Source: Wuchereria bancrofti
Taxonomy: Eukaryota > Nematoda > Chromadorea > Rhabditida > Onchocercidae
Assembly: GCA_005281725.1 (NCBI GenBank)
Contig: SSBO01000012.1
Coordinates: 15,714,566 to 15,778,565 of the forward strand
Direction of reading: 5' to 3'
Length of the DNA stretch: 64,000 nucleotides
Shown here: positions 1 through 17,100 of the stretch, one piece after another
Layout: every line of letters begins with the position of its first letter
How positions within the stretch are numbered: position 1 is the stretch's first letter
Made by a program: the position numbers and the translations under genes
Notes under the pieces: model-generated
What the model saw: only the letters and a program-made list of their open reading frames with translations
Database searches by the model: none
Told to the model about the DNA's origin: nothing

Positions 1-3000
1 ATGACCAGGTGGTGAATGTGCCATTTTGTTACAGGAACTCTATAAAGAGAGATATTTCAAACCATCTGGATGAAGAACATAAAAAATACTGTTAAACAAT
101 AAGGATAAAATAAAGCAACTGTTACTACCTAATTCAATGTATACTAGAACAATGTATGCTTACTGTTTAGTGAGCTTATTTCGGTCAAAAATTAGCAAAT
201 AAAGAACAAACTAACCTGTACAAAACATCTTCCTAACGTCACTCGACAAAGTAATAAATGTCGTACACAGATATAACAAGAACGATCACGGTGAAGACTG
301 CATCCACTGCCTGCCATACCAAATACATACTGATTACTTTTGCTCGAATGTTCCGCAAAATAAATACCTATAAAAGTTTTTGTGTAGTACACAAACATCA
401 AAAGAACGACCATGGTGAAGACTGCATCCACTGCCTGTCATATCAAACCAAATATAAAACAATACATCCCATTAGCTTTTTATATGTTTCATATTTTAAA
501 TTGATTATGATTAGATAAAGCTTGTTTTTATATTCATTAACTCTTCAAGTTAAAAATCTCTCATTCATTAGCTCTTCAAATTTAGACAAGTCCTAATTAA
601 CTCACCAGCACCAAACATACCACCCATATATGAATACCTCTCATCGAAACCTTTCTGTACAATGGAATGTACAAACGGTGATCCATGATACAAAAGTTTT
701 TCATTATGCTCACCACAATTTTCTTCCGCAATATCTCCACGACGTCTTATATACCTTTGTAAAGAACATCATATTGAAGATTACAGCTAACTCGAGAAAC
801 CGACTACTTTAAAAAACTAGACTTTACAAATTTGCATTCAATAATTTTTAATTATTTATTTAGCTATTCCGAACCGACTTTATAAATCATTACTACCGAA
901 CATCTCCACGTATCGCTTAATCTTCATTAATTTATTCTGGAAGTCCTTTAATGCCTGCGTTTCATAATGATAAAAACTTATCACCTTTCATAAATTTTTT
1001 TGTTAAGAATCTTCTGTATATCAAGCACTTCAAACTTGGTGTACATTCCACCCAAGCCAAGATCTCGGTGTGAAACAATTGTAGAATTCAACCCTTTTTC
1101 GATTTGTTGGAATACTTCATTTGAACACTCAATTTGTACCAACACTGTGCCTATTGATACTGGTACCTGAATATTACTCGGCGAATTCCTACTTTCGTTA
1201 CCTAAATACATGTTTTAGGAATTATGTAACAAACGAAATTCCTACTAGATGAGATAATTAACGGAAATGGTTAATAAATTAACGTAAAGTTAAAGTGAAA
1301 CAAATGTTAACGGGATATTTAAGATCGGGATATTTCAAATCACTACGACTATCTCAATCTCTGCTTCAGTTCTCCAAATACTCTGTTAAAAAATCTGACA
1401 TAATAACATAGCTGGCAGATTGCAGAAAACAAGAAAATATATCAGTTTTTAAATTATACCACGAGCTATCCATTACATCCTGAACTATTTTCACATATGT
1501 AATAATAATCATCCCCAAGCCTCATATCATAAGGTGAATTAAAAGTAACCAAGTGAGAGAAAAAAGTGGTTTATATTTGATCATTCATTCTAATTCAAAT
1601 GCATTATCCTCACTTTTCCTTATACATTTCCCAATGTTCTTAAGCAATCGAAATCGGGTCCCGAAAGCATCAATTCCGATCGCTTTCAAATCATCATGTG
1701 TCATAATGGCCAAAACATCTAATGTAATTTTTTCCTTAGCAAATAAATTCGACAGCGAACTAAGACCAATCGATCGTAAATAGTCTTCCATAGAAAACTT
1801 TATTTCATATTCATTACCTCCCTGGAAGTAGAATATTATATTAAACCACTCAAGAAAATCTAAAAAACAATGTAAAAACGAACGCAGCGAAAATTTTCCG
1901 TATGCATTATTTAATATCACAATGCTTGTTAATTTCAAAATTCCCAAGCCTATTATGGTCTAACCAAACAACTGATTTAGTCAAAAAGAAGAAATGAAAC
2001 ATCTTTGAACCTAAACCATGGATATTAAAATGCAGCATATTAAAAATATTTTTTTCACATCAAACCATGAAACGAAATCTTCAACCAAAAATTTTGAAAC
2101 TGTTACTTTTTTTTGTTTAGAAAACATTACTTTTTCATCCCCTAAATTTGTTTCTTGTCTCGAACAATTGACTGATTGCATGTCAACAATAGCATTAGCC
2201 GTAATCTCTCGCACAAAAGATGAAATTGGTAAATCAACAGCTGATCCACTTGTCTTACGCACAACATGAAGAGCTGGTAATTCTCTCAGATCAATCGGGA
2301 TTGCACTCTGAACAGAACAGTTCTTCAGATAATATGGAAAGTCAATAATAATGTCAATTTTTCAACAAGCTGCTACTGAACCGAATATAGGTTTAAAAAA
2401 TATAAGAATGACTACCATTAATAATTCTTTTGTGTCTTCCGTAACAGTAATATCCAGTGCAGTAAAACCTTCGTTATTTTTCAGTGTAACATCGGCACCA
2501 TTATTTAGAAGTAGTGAACAAATTTGGGTACGACCCTAAAATGACTGAATCTTGTAACACATATCACCATTGATTCTCTTCTGTCCAATGATTTCTCATG
2601 CACGATAATTTCAGTGGATCATAATAAGCAGACCAATAATTCCATAACATTCTGAAAAAAGCCAATATAGAGATACTAGAAAATCTTTCGAACAGCATTA
2701 CTTTCTGAGCTGCTTCATGCAGAGGAGTATATCCCCATTTATCTGGATGATTCACTTCGGCTCCACATTCAATTAACAAAGCGGCAATTTCCAGATGTCC
2801 AAAACTGCTCGCATTGTGCAACGGTATCAGGCCACCCTTATCTTTCAAATTAACTTCTGCACCACTTTCAAGCAAAAATCGCGCAACTTCCAGATTATTA
2901 TAGCCAGCTGAAGCAAACCAATGTTTGAGAAGCTATAATTTTTACCAAATAAAATTATTTGCAAAAGACAGGTTTTAGGATTTAGAAAACGATATAAAAT

Positions 3001-6000
3001 ATCTTAGGTATTGCAGCTAACAGAGAAATTCAAAAAAAAACAAACATCAAAAAAAAACATGCTTTTTCAAGTTTTCAAAATTCACTCTGCAAAAATAATA
3101 CGAGAAAGTTGCCGCAATCTTACATCTCTTTTGAGACTTAAGGATATGTACAGTTTTTTTTGTGTGTTTGTGTTGTAATACAAATTTAATCCAATCATAA
3201 TCAACTTGAAATATGAGTCATACAAAAAGCTAACCGGGACCAAATCTAAAAACTTTTATGAAAAAATTTACCGGCCAAATGCAGGGGTGTTGAAAAACGT
3301 CCCTGAACATCTCGACAATTCACAGTTGCTGGGATAACGATTTTCCGAATTTTTTCAATATCACCATCTTTGGCTGCCTCAAGCACCGCTGTGTCGCCAC
3401 GCAGCAGATTATATACATCTTCTGCTCCTAAATATGCAAATAAGCTGCAAATTGACATTAGGGATGAGGATATTCGAAGGTTTTCATATATCTGCAAAAA
3501 CTGCTTCCTACTTTAAATGTAAGAAGTTCGGAAAATTATTTATGAGAATTTCCGGATAACACCTTCTCTGACAACATCCAATGGAGTCTTGCCATCGCGC
3601 CCTTTGTGCTTCGGGTTAGCACCACTAATAAGAAGAAATTTACAGACGTCAAATTTCCCCTTCAAAGCAGCTTCGTGTAAAGGAGTATATCCCCATTTAT
3701 CGGTAGCATTTAGATTAGCACCGTGCTAAAATTATAATAACTAGACTTTAACAAAAAAAAAAAAAAAGAACATACGCAACCCTTGTATAACAACTCTAGT
3801 ATAGAAATAAGTTCAAACTGATATGCTACATATATGTTCTTAAAACCTTACATATGTAAAAATTATGATTATCACTTCATAAAATACAAATATAAGAAGT
3901 AAAGGTCATTTTGTTACTCTATTTTAACGACTGCCATTTGGACAGTGACAAGAACTCCAACGTACAAAATAAAACAAGTACGAGTTTAATATAACATGCG
4001 ACTTTCAAAAAAGTTAGTCAATACCAGAAATTCACCTTTACAAGTAATTCTGCAACAGCCAAGTGACCGTATGCGCATGCATTATGCAACGGAACCAACC
4101 AACTGAAACGCAGAATAATGAAGAGTAGGAAACTTTGAAAATCTTTTCTTTTAGCTGTGTTGGTTTACAAAAATAATCGACACTGGATGGTAATCAATAT
4201 TTAGTAGTTCGATTAAATAGCTAATAAATTAACAGAAAGAAAATCCAATGTATAGAAACCAAATCAGAATCCCAAACCCTGTGTCTCTTGCTTCAACATT
4301 AGCACCCTTTCTCAACAAATACTTCAGTACTTCTACTCGATTATATCCAGCAGCAAAATGTAAGGGTGTTGATTCACGACCATCAAAATCTTTACAGTTG
4401 ATAATTTTCGTTCCACAGCTTCCAATTATGCGCTGTAAAATTTCTATGAGACTAATATATTCGAACTTAACATCCTAAAATATAACGAACTGAAACATTT
4501 CTAGAAATTTAAAGGTGTTACATTCATATGAAATCTAAAATGAGATTTATCATCTTAAAATGTATAATTCTTATGAAAACAATGATGCAAACAAATAATC
4601 ATTTTAATTGTCAGTTCAAAAAAGAGGACAAATTTGCATGATTTTGATCTCGTCTCACCAATCAGAAAACACACAATAAATAACAACTAGCCAAATAAAA
4701 AGGTATAATAGAGCACATTAACCATCTACGACAGATCAGAAAATATATCTTACCTTTATTGTACAAAGATCACCGCATCTTGCAGCATCCAGTAGAAGTA
4801 GATCTTCTGAATATCTCGCTTGTGCTTCTCGTTGTAAGACATTGTGGTATACTTTCGGTGTTTCAATTTTATTTGATAGTGTATTAGTTCCAGAACCACT
4901 ACCACGCTTTCGGCTTTCGTGACAATATTTGTAGCCTCCTCTTTGCTTATCACATTTTACACCTTTGTTCCCCTTTTAAAAAAAATATTTAGGAATAATT
5001 AAAACAAGCTTCATCCTTCTAATTTGGTTTGTCGATGACGAATTATACCGTCTATAGCTGAATTATACTGATCACATAATGCATAACAATCTTAATATTA
5101 TCGTAGTTTTAAGAAAAAGCAGAGAATCTGAATCAGCGACTAATGAAAGTATGATGCAATTATGATTAATTGTATAATTAACCATCTACGACTAGAAACA
5201 ACTGAAACAAGTATCAGGGACAGAAAAAAATGAACGATAAAGCCAATCCTTTTTCTAATGTGTTCCTACAAAAAAAAAAAGAAATAAACCAGTGAACGAA
5301 GTCAAACTAGAAAATAACTCGATTAATTAATTAAGATGAAAACAAAAAGGCAACAAAAAATGGAAATCAGGCCTTTCAGCATAGATTTTTTTTCCTGAAG
5401 TTCGCATAAATATCAGATAAAATTAGATGCTTCATTACTCTGCAGCGTTTTTGTATGACGTTTATTTTTTCTTGGCTCCAACAATTGATAAAGTCTCTAA
5501 TTTCAATATTTCCTGCAACATCAGCTGCCGTTTTTTGTTTATTATCTTTCAGGTCAGTTGGTAAGCCATAGTTTAGCAGTTGTCTGAAATAAATGTCTAT
5601 CACTTCACTAAAAATTTGCATTACAGCAATCACTTATTTGGGTGCAAAAAACCCGCTGGATTCCTGGGGAATAGGGAAAAGTAAATATGAATACGTCGTT
5701 TTTGCCGTTACTGTTTCAAATTAATGGCTTCAGATATTTAGTATAAGAAAGTAGACTAATATATAAGAGAAGTTTTAGTTTCATAAGTTTTTATAGAAAA
5801 ATAAAAAATGTGGCAAATATCTCACTTGCACAAATCAAAATCCCCTTTTTCGGCTGCAATATGGAGTGCTGTCTTACCACGGCTACTTGGTTCACTAATA
5901 TTAACACCATGACTTATCAGTACTTCCAATACATCGTATGAGCACAGTTTTGTTGCAATATGCAGCGCAGAAAAACCGCTGAAAGTTAAAAAAGTGAAAG

Positions 6001-9000
6001 TTAAATACTCAATTATTTATATCTCGATAATAGTTATATGAGCAGCCTTACTTTACCAATGTGTGCTTGAAAGAAAAATCCAAAACAATTTAAAAGGTTA
6101 GCTAACACATAGTATCCTACCAATAAAAAGAATCCTTTACCTAAAACTTACTCTTTGTTCAGGACATCCGTAGGACAACCATTTTTCAAAAGTATTTCAG
6201 CAATTACTTTTCTTCTCTGATGAGCTGAGCCTGCAACTGCATGTAGTGGAGTCTCTTTCAGACAAGGATGCACATAATTGGGATCTCGTTCGGCTAGTAG
6301 GCTCTTTAACTAAAATAAACCAACTTGTGTGCAAATTAAAAAATCAATTTTAATAAACCATATACTACCCGAAACTACAAAGCCCAATGGTTATGACCGA
6401 AAAAATTTTTCTTACAGTAGGACTTTAACATTTAAAATCTCCTTATCTCTACAATTCGTCACGATAATTTCAAGAAGCATTTTTTCACATGATTAAAAAT
6501 TTACAAACCATAAGAATATCACCAATTTGTGCTGCCGCATAAATTTTATAACCAGTATATTCATGAAGTATATCTTTTTTAACATCCTCATCAGTTATAT
6601 ATTCGATAGGTGCCTTTGCATTGCCAGTTTTACGTGCTGGATCAGCTCCACTAGCTGCCAATAATCTCACCACCTTGGAATGATCGAAATTTGAATTTTT
6701 AAAAAAAAAAAGAAAAAAAAAAAACTCGGACAATTTGAAAAACTAAAGTTCGGAAAATTCGAAGGAGCAACTATACAATATTTGTTATGTCTAGGATTTA
6801 AGCATAAACAAACCTCTAGACGTCCTTTGCTTGCAGATTCATGAAGCGGTGTGAAATTCCACAAATCTTCAGCCTGTGAATCAGCACCTGCTTCCAGCAA
6901 TAAACTGACCACTTCCAAATGTCCAAATGAAGACGCATTATGGAGTGGTACTAATCCTCTAAAATAAATATAAACTTTATAAAAATTCGAAAAGATATAA
7001 ATTTCTGAAGGAAAAATGGAGTACTATTTAATAATAATGAACTTATAATACCAAATCAAAACCTTAAAAAGTTTCATAAGTAGCGTATTGTTAAGACGCA
7101 CAAACAGGGAATTTTATATACTTCTTAAACATAGCATACCCAATATCTACAGCCTGAACATCGGCACCCTTTTCCAGCAAGATTTTAACTGTTTTAACTC
7201 GATTATAACCGCAAGCCAAGTGCAACGGTGTTGACTGTAAGAAATGCAATACCTCGGTAAATGATTTTGCAATAATTAAATTTGATTTTGCAATAAAAAA
7301 TAAATTTCAATTTTAAACTAAAATTTTGAGATTTTGGACGAGATTCTATTAAATTTCAAAAAAACTTAGATTCTAAATTGTATATTTCCAAGAAAACACC
7401 AATGAATCTTCAGTCAGTTTCTTTGCAGTTATTTCTTCATTAATAATCAGCTCTAACCTTTCTACCAGTAACTGCATGACAGTTAATACTGAAGGGCGTT
7501 AAACAAGATAGCAAGCTTTCCTCATCTCCATTCTTTGCTGCTTCTAATAACTCGTCTTTTCTATAGTCACCTGCAAGTAATAGAAACAAGCCTACTTCCA
7601 AATCTTCCCATCTTTATATTTATTAAATCTACAAGTTTCTTCAACATAACTGCAGCAAATTACAATATCTGACCTGTAAAAACTGCTTTAGCATCGCCAT
7701 CCGCTAAATCTTGCGGTGTCTTACCATCTGAATTCTCGCTCCGCGCTGAAGCACCATGTTGCAGCAGAAGGACGCAAACATCAGCCTGATAATGATTTTC
7801 GAAGTTGTTTATCTTCGCTATACCTTATCACAAAAAAAAAAAAACTGCACAGTGTTCCAATTTTTTCCAGAAAAGAAAAGGAGTTGGAATGTAAAATTGA
7901 TGAAATGTTGTACTATATTTAACGCTTATTAATAAGAAAAAATATTAAACTTTAATAGAACACTGCCTCACATATATGTAATATTAACTGATATTATACT
8001 TCAATATATTATTTGATATTAAACATTAATACATAATACTACCTGAATAGTTCTACTCTACAATTTATTAAGGAAACATACTCTTCCCCATGTAGCTGCT
8101 TCATGAAGTGGTGTAAAGCCCCAATGATCGCTAACATTTGTGTCAGCACCATTTTCTAGCAAAACTTTCACCACTTCAATATGGCCAAATGAGGATGCAT
8201 TATGTAATGGAACCAAACCACTATCATCGGCCTGGCTTATGTTTGCACCAGCTGTAAGTAAAGCTCGAACACAGTCTACCTTCCCGAAACCGGCTGCATA
8301 ATGTAACGGCGATGAGTTGCGGTTGTTCAGATCAGGCTGAGAAAAACAGGTCACAGAAAAGATGGGAAATTTCAAAAGTTACATTAACCTTAAAAACGTT
8401 TTTGATTATATCTAAATAGCGGAAAACAAAACAATAACTATCTTGCCACAAAAGATTTATTTTCCACGTGTTTGATTTTCATGCTGTGAGTTTACCAAAC
8501 AGAATTGAAATGATCTCTTACTGCTAGCTAAGGAATAATGCATCTCTGGTAATTTTATGATTGCTTTTCCAGGCGCTCTATTATTTCATCCAAAAAAAAT
8601 CAATATGTAACAAAACTACTTCATACATGCATCACTTTAAGCGCCGAACCATTTCTATTACTGCTATTACTGTAAGCACTTTAGGGTCACTAGTACAAAC
8701 AAGAACAACTAATGTACCTGATTTACTGTTTCAGGTTTAAGCAATTGTAGTAAGACCGACAAGTCACCTTTTTTGCACGATTCAAACAGTTTTAAGCATT
8801 CTTCTTCATGATGTCGATCTGGAATAGCTAAAGATCATAACGCGGAAAATACAGAAGGAAGTATCAGCAGAACTTCCAGCTTTACATACGTTTATTATCG
8901 ATACGAACGGGTACTACTTATTCATAAATTTCACGGTCCAAACTTTTGGCGACCAGACACTTGGATATCAATTTACCATATTCTAGCGAGTTCTAAAATT

Positions 9001-9220
9001 TCACACTAGAAGAATGGCCTCGTCTGATATTCCATGCTTTACATTCTTTTATTAGTTAATTTCAAAAGAACTTAAGTATATGATATTTAAGCTGCGCAAT
9101 GTATATTTAATAGCACACAAACAATGTTGTGGAAGCAATGTTACCGCGGTAGCTATTATTCTTCGTGACTGTCGGAACTTGCGTGTACTGTCGCTGCTGC
9201 TTTGTACGTTTGGATGTCAT
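1..9220 (-). CDS. TNKS: Tankyrase (ankyrin-SAM-PARP poly-ADP-ribosyltransferase), 3' end outside window
   Basis: Tankyrases PARylate proteins that they capture through ankyrin clusters (axin, telomere and spindle proteins in other animals). I join 24 exons with matching phases: 9145-9220, 8718-8827, 8082-8336, 7674-7785, 7458-7570, 7140-7234, 6814-6958, 6509-6673, 6152-6309, 5826-5978, 5439-5583, 4754-4972, 4278-4474, 4036-4102, 3563-3725, 3272-3427, 2702-2907, 2416-2535, 2107-2307, 1614-1821, 985-1201, 606-754, 216-367, 1-39. They give about 1207 codons. Ankyrin units such as [15 protein letters not shown] and [12 protein letters not shown] follow vertebrate tankyrase order through all five clusters. 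A SAM domain lies at 1614-1821. The PARP domain starts at 985-1201; its catalytic His is in LLYHGSP and Tyr in GIYFAE. The zinc site C-x2-H-x4-C-x2-C is at 216-367. The catalytic Glu lies beyond base 1. The 3' limit of exon 2107-2307 and the short first exon are the least certain. Confidence 0.95.
402..449 (-). repeat. Exon-fragment duplication inside tankyrase intron
   Basis: Bases 402-449, in the intron between exons 606-754 and 216-367, closely repeat 275-322 of the downstream exon, with only a handful of differences. The copied part covers the codons for the CSLH half of the zinc-binding loop. On the minus strand the copy still reads [12 protein letters not shown], but the second half of the metal site is missing and I see no complete exon around it. 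Confidence 0.85.
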
Positions 9221-12092
9221 ACAATAAACTTTGATATTCCCTTTAAATCCATAATAAATCAAAATGCCTCAAAATGCCTGACGAAAAAAACCAGGAAGCA
9301 GCCAAATGCTATCGACGACTCCTAGTCTTAAAACGTGGCTGCGTTAAAAACAGCCAACTTCAAATGTGTGTTTTCTTGGCGGGAGGTAGAAGTCGTGCAT
9401 TCTGTGGCGGGAGTTGGGGATTAAGTTTTTGGTTGAAGTCAATTTCGGGACTGTATAATACTTACATACGAACTCAGAAGTCATAAGTGGCCAGTGAGAA
9501 TTACTTTTACGGATATATCAGGTTCCGGATCTACTATCGAGTTTTATGCAGCTTATGCATTACCACAATTAAGCCTGAAGTTTGAATATATGTTTCATAT
9601 TTTGCTTGCCATTTACTCATTTTATATAAAGGTAATTATAATGAACACAATTAGAGATAAATTGAAAATCCCTACGTGGTAGTTTCTTTTCTCCGAGTTT
9701 TAGCAGTATTAAATAGGTATAAAAAAGAGATTTGAGTTTTCGAGTTAAACTTCAATTTCCGAAATCCCAGTAGAAAAAGAATACATATGTGGATATTCCC
9801 ACCAGACTGGAATGTATCTGGTGAAAATGTCCACTTTTTAAAAGTCTCGACAATAATGCCAGTCCTCGATGCTTCCTACCTCGCTTACTTCCTTTTTGCT
9901 CCAATCCAATCCTGTATCAATTCAGGTCTAACGCTAGAGTTTCGTTTCCTAGGTTTCTATACGTAGATTTGTTAAAAAACTCCAGCAGCGCTTCACTTTC
10001 GACGGAATGACAGTGAATATAAGGTGGTTCACTTATTTTCAGTACAGTAATCCGTCATTGGATACTATTTTTTATGAAGCGAAGATTTTTTATGTAGTTG
10101 TAGTTGCAAATACAATTGTAGTGGTATTAGTGAAGCGCTATAATAGTGCCCGTAGTATAAATGAGAATAGGAATTCCTGTTCTCATGTATACTAATATAC
10201 ATACTATATATCAGTAATTCCTAATGTTTACTAGGGGCGCTATTATACCTATATTCTTTCATGATCACGAATACATCTGATGAAGTAAATGATTCATTCC
10301 ATTGTGGAAGTTGTCGTTGTAGAAGTGTCACTTATGATGCAAATTATGGACAATGAAAATCAATTATGCATTCAGTATAGTGCGATTTAATTTGCTTCCC
10401 AACCAATTAAAGTGGTATAAAAGAATCAGAGAAATCATCTGAAGATTTCAAGCAAATCGAGAAGACATTACATCACATTTAATGATGAAATTTAGGTGGT
10501 CTAAAAATGATGGAAATCGTTGGGGCTCTCAATTTGATGCCACCTCTACTCTTGTGAAGTATTAGTATAAAGAGATTTTATAGGAATGTCCATTATAGAT
10601 CATGTAGACTGTTTCCATCTCCATCTAACTTGACTAAAGCATCACACAAGATGACATCAGGAAAAGTGGGAGTTTGCTTAGAGAGGTTTTAAAATCACTT
10701 TTTTCTAATTTCTATGAGTTCGAATCATCAAACCAGCACTGTCAGTGGAATGAACAACGTTTCGTCTATCGACTGATCTGGTTAATTTTAAGGCCATTTT
10801 AAAATATCGTATCTGTAACTGTCTGATAAATATTGGGAATCTGACCGAAGTCGAACCTAATCATTCCTGTTCTTTTCGAATGATATTACTGAAGGTTTTT
10901 CCTTCAAAGAATATTTAGGATGTTTCTTGCCGTGTGTCTTACGAACTGTATCGTTTTATGATTCTTTCGTGAGTGAATTCCTTATCAAATCAGGACTTCG
11001 TAAATTAATCAAAATGGGGACTGTAACTCCAAGAGAAATTGACCGAATCCAGATTAATAACCCTTAATCTCAATGATGAACAAATCAGCCGCCCTTTCTG
11101 TCAGGTTAGGGACTCTTCACACAAGTCCCAAGCATTATATGAAATAAAATGTTTATTAAACTACAGCAATATTTGATACGTGAATATATGTGAAGGGAAG
11201 GAAACACACATAAGAAAATAATGGAATTAATACAGTGTGCATTCTTTCAAACTTAACCATACATTGAAGTCCAAGTAAGTAAAATAACCTACAATAAAAA
11301 GTTAAAAATGTAACATATGAGAAAACACCCAACCACAATAACTGTTATTATGTTTAACAATCTGCCTCTACGAGCATGTTACTACAATAAACCGCATCTT
11401 ATTAGTGTTTATACCTATTTTTCAATATATTGAAACCATCCTAAACAAAGAAAAACGATAAATGATTACTCCTACGAGGCTCTATCAGTATGATCGAAAA
11501 TTACTGATCAAAACTGTACACAACTAATTTCTCGTGATTCTACGACTATGCAAACCAAAATTTTTAGGTGTGTATATCCGTCACAACATGTCCAATACTG
11601 TTACCAACACTACTTGCATGCATCAAAAAAAAAACATGTTACAGTTCGTGACTTTTCTATTTTATCGTTTCCTAAGCAACTGAATGTGAAACTTTCTCCT
11701 ATGTCAAATAGGGACAATTAACCTTCACAGTAAAAAATTAAAAATACTTCAGTTCAACTCCCTTATTCTTTTTTAATAATGATAGATGAACGATTTAGAA
11801 ATGGAATTACTTAAGGGCACCGACAGTAGTTAAGCATCAAAAGCTGAAAAGCAACACCTCGGTTTCCTTTTAATCACTAAATTTCAGGGTCCTCAACATT
11901 CTCGCCCACTTCCAATTTCTGCAAACTCATAAGTAAATAACTAAATGGATAAAATGCAATCTAAACAGGAAATTTAGAAACAACTATAATGATAATATGT
12001 GGCGCTCGATTAAAAATCAGATAAATTATCAGATAAAATATTACATGTGAAGAAAAAAACTGAAATTCTGCAGCTTGAGATTTGCTATGAAA
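9221..12092. other. Intergenic, tankyrase 5' flank and Rho 3' flank
   Basis: I find no supportable gene here. Short ORFs at 9274-9486 and 10007-10195 (plus) and 11156-11338 (minus) show no family resemblance or splice structure. The stretch must hold the tankyrase promoter near 9.2-9.6 kb and the 3' UTR of the Rho gene near 12 kb. Confidence 0.5.
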
Positions 12093-14144
<2,052 letters not shown>

Positions 14145-17100
14145 ACGCGTAATGCCAGTGAGAGGCAAATAATATTCTTTCAAGAAATCCTATGAATCTT
14201 TGCTAGCATTCATTTCTAACATAAAAATAGTAACTCCAGAAATCGCGACAGTAGCACAAATATTTTTAACTCATTTCTTCCTTCTACTGAGTTATCAAAT
14301 ATGACCTCTTCTACCCTAGACGAACACCAGATTTCTTTTTTCTTGTAGAGCTGTCTTTCCATTAAAGAGGAATAAAATGTCTAAGTAGGTTATTTTTAGG
14401 AAAACAAGATGTTGTTGTTTCATTTACAATCCGTTTACTAATTTTTAGGAAGGTAGGACGTTACGTTACTGCTTTACGATCCGTCGTTGGCTAACTATAT
14501 ATATATATATATAACTATTGAAAGCAGCATTGTCTCTGGCACTTTGACTGCTCACATGCACGAAGCAAGACTTTGAAAAGACAAATAAAATGAAATACTA
14601 AACCAAACTTTGTTCCGGGTTCGGTTGAATAAGGCACATATGTTTATGTAAAAAGGAACTATGGAAAGTGTGTTCAAAAGATGTGTAAAGTGTTGATTCT
14701 AGGATGTACTTCTCTGAAGTCATTGTTAATTCTGGGATATATTTCTATTATAGAAAGAAAAATTATGGCTCGTAGGTAACAAAGATTTACAAAACAAGCA
14801 TCATTCGGACGAAAATCGCGCTAGAGGTCGAGTACACACACTGAAAACTGAACGAAATAAAATGTAGATTTGACAACGATGCATCATCATTTTTGCTTGA
14901 AATTTCATTGTTGTTGTCTAAACGTAATTTACAACTAGATAAATGAGAGCTTAATCTAGAAGTACCGTTGCTTTAGCTTCATACTGATCCTGTAGAAAAA
15001 AATGCCGCACTAACACGGACTAAAACCGAAACGATGATTTGATTCGATTGGTACCTCTCAAAATTTTGTCTTGAAAACCTTATAAAGATAATTATGAAGA
15101 TCTGCTTAGTAATAGAAAATTTAACAATACTCCTTAACAGTTAATTATGCTGGAACCGCTTTGTGATGAGTGTTACGTTATTGTTTCATTATGTGTTTGC
15201 AGGAGTGGATTTGGGTGAAAAAGTTCCTGGACAGTTTGCTTGAAAACACTCACATAAAATGTTCAATTTGGCCTTTACGTCACAAATGCAAAGGTATGCT
15301 TGCGAGTGTTAAACAAACAGAAATGGTAGAATTTAGAAGTGACGGGGTACAACCGTCAGAAAAAACGAAAACTTCGCTGAGAAGTGGAAGAGCTCTTGCC
15401 GCGGTGGTACTGCCGGCGATAAAGACTAAGGCTATTTGAAAAAGAATTGCTAAGGAAATATCCGATGTAAACATATGACCAAAAGCTTCAGCCTAAGGTA
15501 AGAAAACAAGCCCGTTTGTGAGGAAATTTAATAACTGATAATGATGACAGTTCCGAACAATCGAACAAGATTTTTGATATTGGTTTCGAGAATAATTGTT
15601 AACGATTCTTTTCCTCGACAGCTCCATTTTTAATCTTCATTTGATTAGTAGTGAATAAGCGCTTTTAAGATGTCCGAGGCTGAAAGACTCTCCATTAAAC
15701 AATTACTGAAAACTCCCCGTGAAGAGAAAACTACTTAAAGAGTTAACTACAGTTTTTAGTTACTTCTACTACTATCTGATAACGCCTTGAACGAGATCAA
15801 CATTATTCTACTGACAAACTTCGTTTATACTAACTAGAAAGAATCGATTCACGTTTGGAAGAAATCTATTGGACATGGTTCCAATCTCATCAATGGTAAT
15901 TCGTTTATCAAACGCTCCACGATCCGTTCTACGAACGGAACAGAGTAATGACTTGTTAAATTTGAAAGTAATAGAGCATTCAGTGTTGAAATGGTAAAAA
16001 AGAAAAAGAGCAGACCAACAAAGTCCAAGTTCACCAACGTAGACAGCAACATCGTTGTTCAAATATTATACGTCCAGTTTTGCGTCGATTGAAGTGAATT
16101 TTTAAAATGCGAGTCATAGTAAGCAAAAGGTTGCAACGGTCAAACTGAGAGTAGCTTCGGCCATTTGACATTCTTTGGACCAAATAAAACTAATATTTCA
16201 GTGCAGAATACTGCCGAAAAATTCCTTCATGAAGATTCAACAGTATGAATAAAACTGAGAAAAGGAGGAATGATGGGAATAATGACAGGTTCAAACACAG
16301 TAAAGATTTTTGATTGAAAGTTGAACTAAGCCTATGTCCTTATTTTAAGAAAGTGGAAAAAAAACCTTAAAATTTTGACAAGAACGGTTTCGATATCACT
16401 AAGCAACGATAACCAAGGGCCGGAAACAAGGAATCAATTATTTGTTGAAAAATTCTGAAGCTTCTAGTTGAACTTGGATAGTATTTCATTGGATTCTTCG
16501 GAAAATCCTCTAGAAACGGGAAATTACGGATGAGCAGAAACACAGTGCATTAGGCGCTAAAAAGATACCCCATGTGGAAGTGCAAGGGAATGTTGGTGTA
16601 CTTTGAGCGCTTCAGTGAGACCAGCAAAGATCTGTATTCATTACAACGATCGGCGCAATTTCTCATGACGAGTAGCTGATTTTGAAAATGCTTCCTATTT
16701 CGCTGAATCTATCGATTCAATTCCTACTGCAAAATATAGGCATAAAAGACAATACGTTTTCCACAAGAAACAAATACAGCGTCTAAAGGAAGGTCACAAT
16801 TTACAAAAAGTGTATTTAAGTTTACCTTATAGCCCTTGCAAAGCTAAGACAAAACTTTAGTCTTCATATGACTCGAGAACTGGAGCAGCAATATTGGCCG
16901 GATTATTGGGAAGAAACGACTACACAGAGAGAAGAATCAATCTAGATCTTTAGCATTGTCTTCCTTTCCGATTTTGCTTAATCGTACATGTACATACAAT
17001 ATTTAAAACGTTTAAGAAGAAACACCCTCTACTTAGGACCCATTTGATATAAAATAGGGAATCATAAAGCAGTGTAATGTCTCAGATATTTATCTATAAC

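Noticed and set aside
15170..15439. 89-codon plus ORF and the opposing minus ORF at 15280-15474
   Set aside because: Both strands are open over the same stretch, there is no motif or splice context, and a transposase reading could not be supported.
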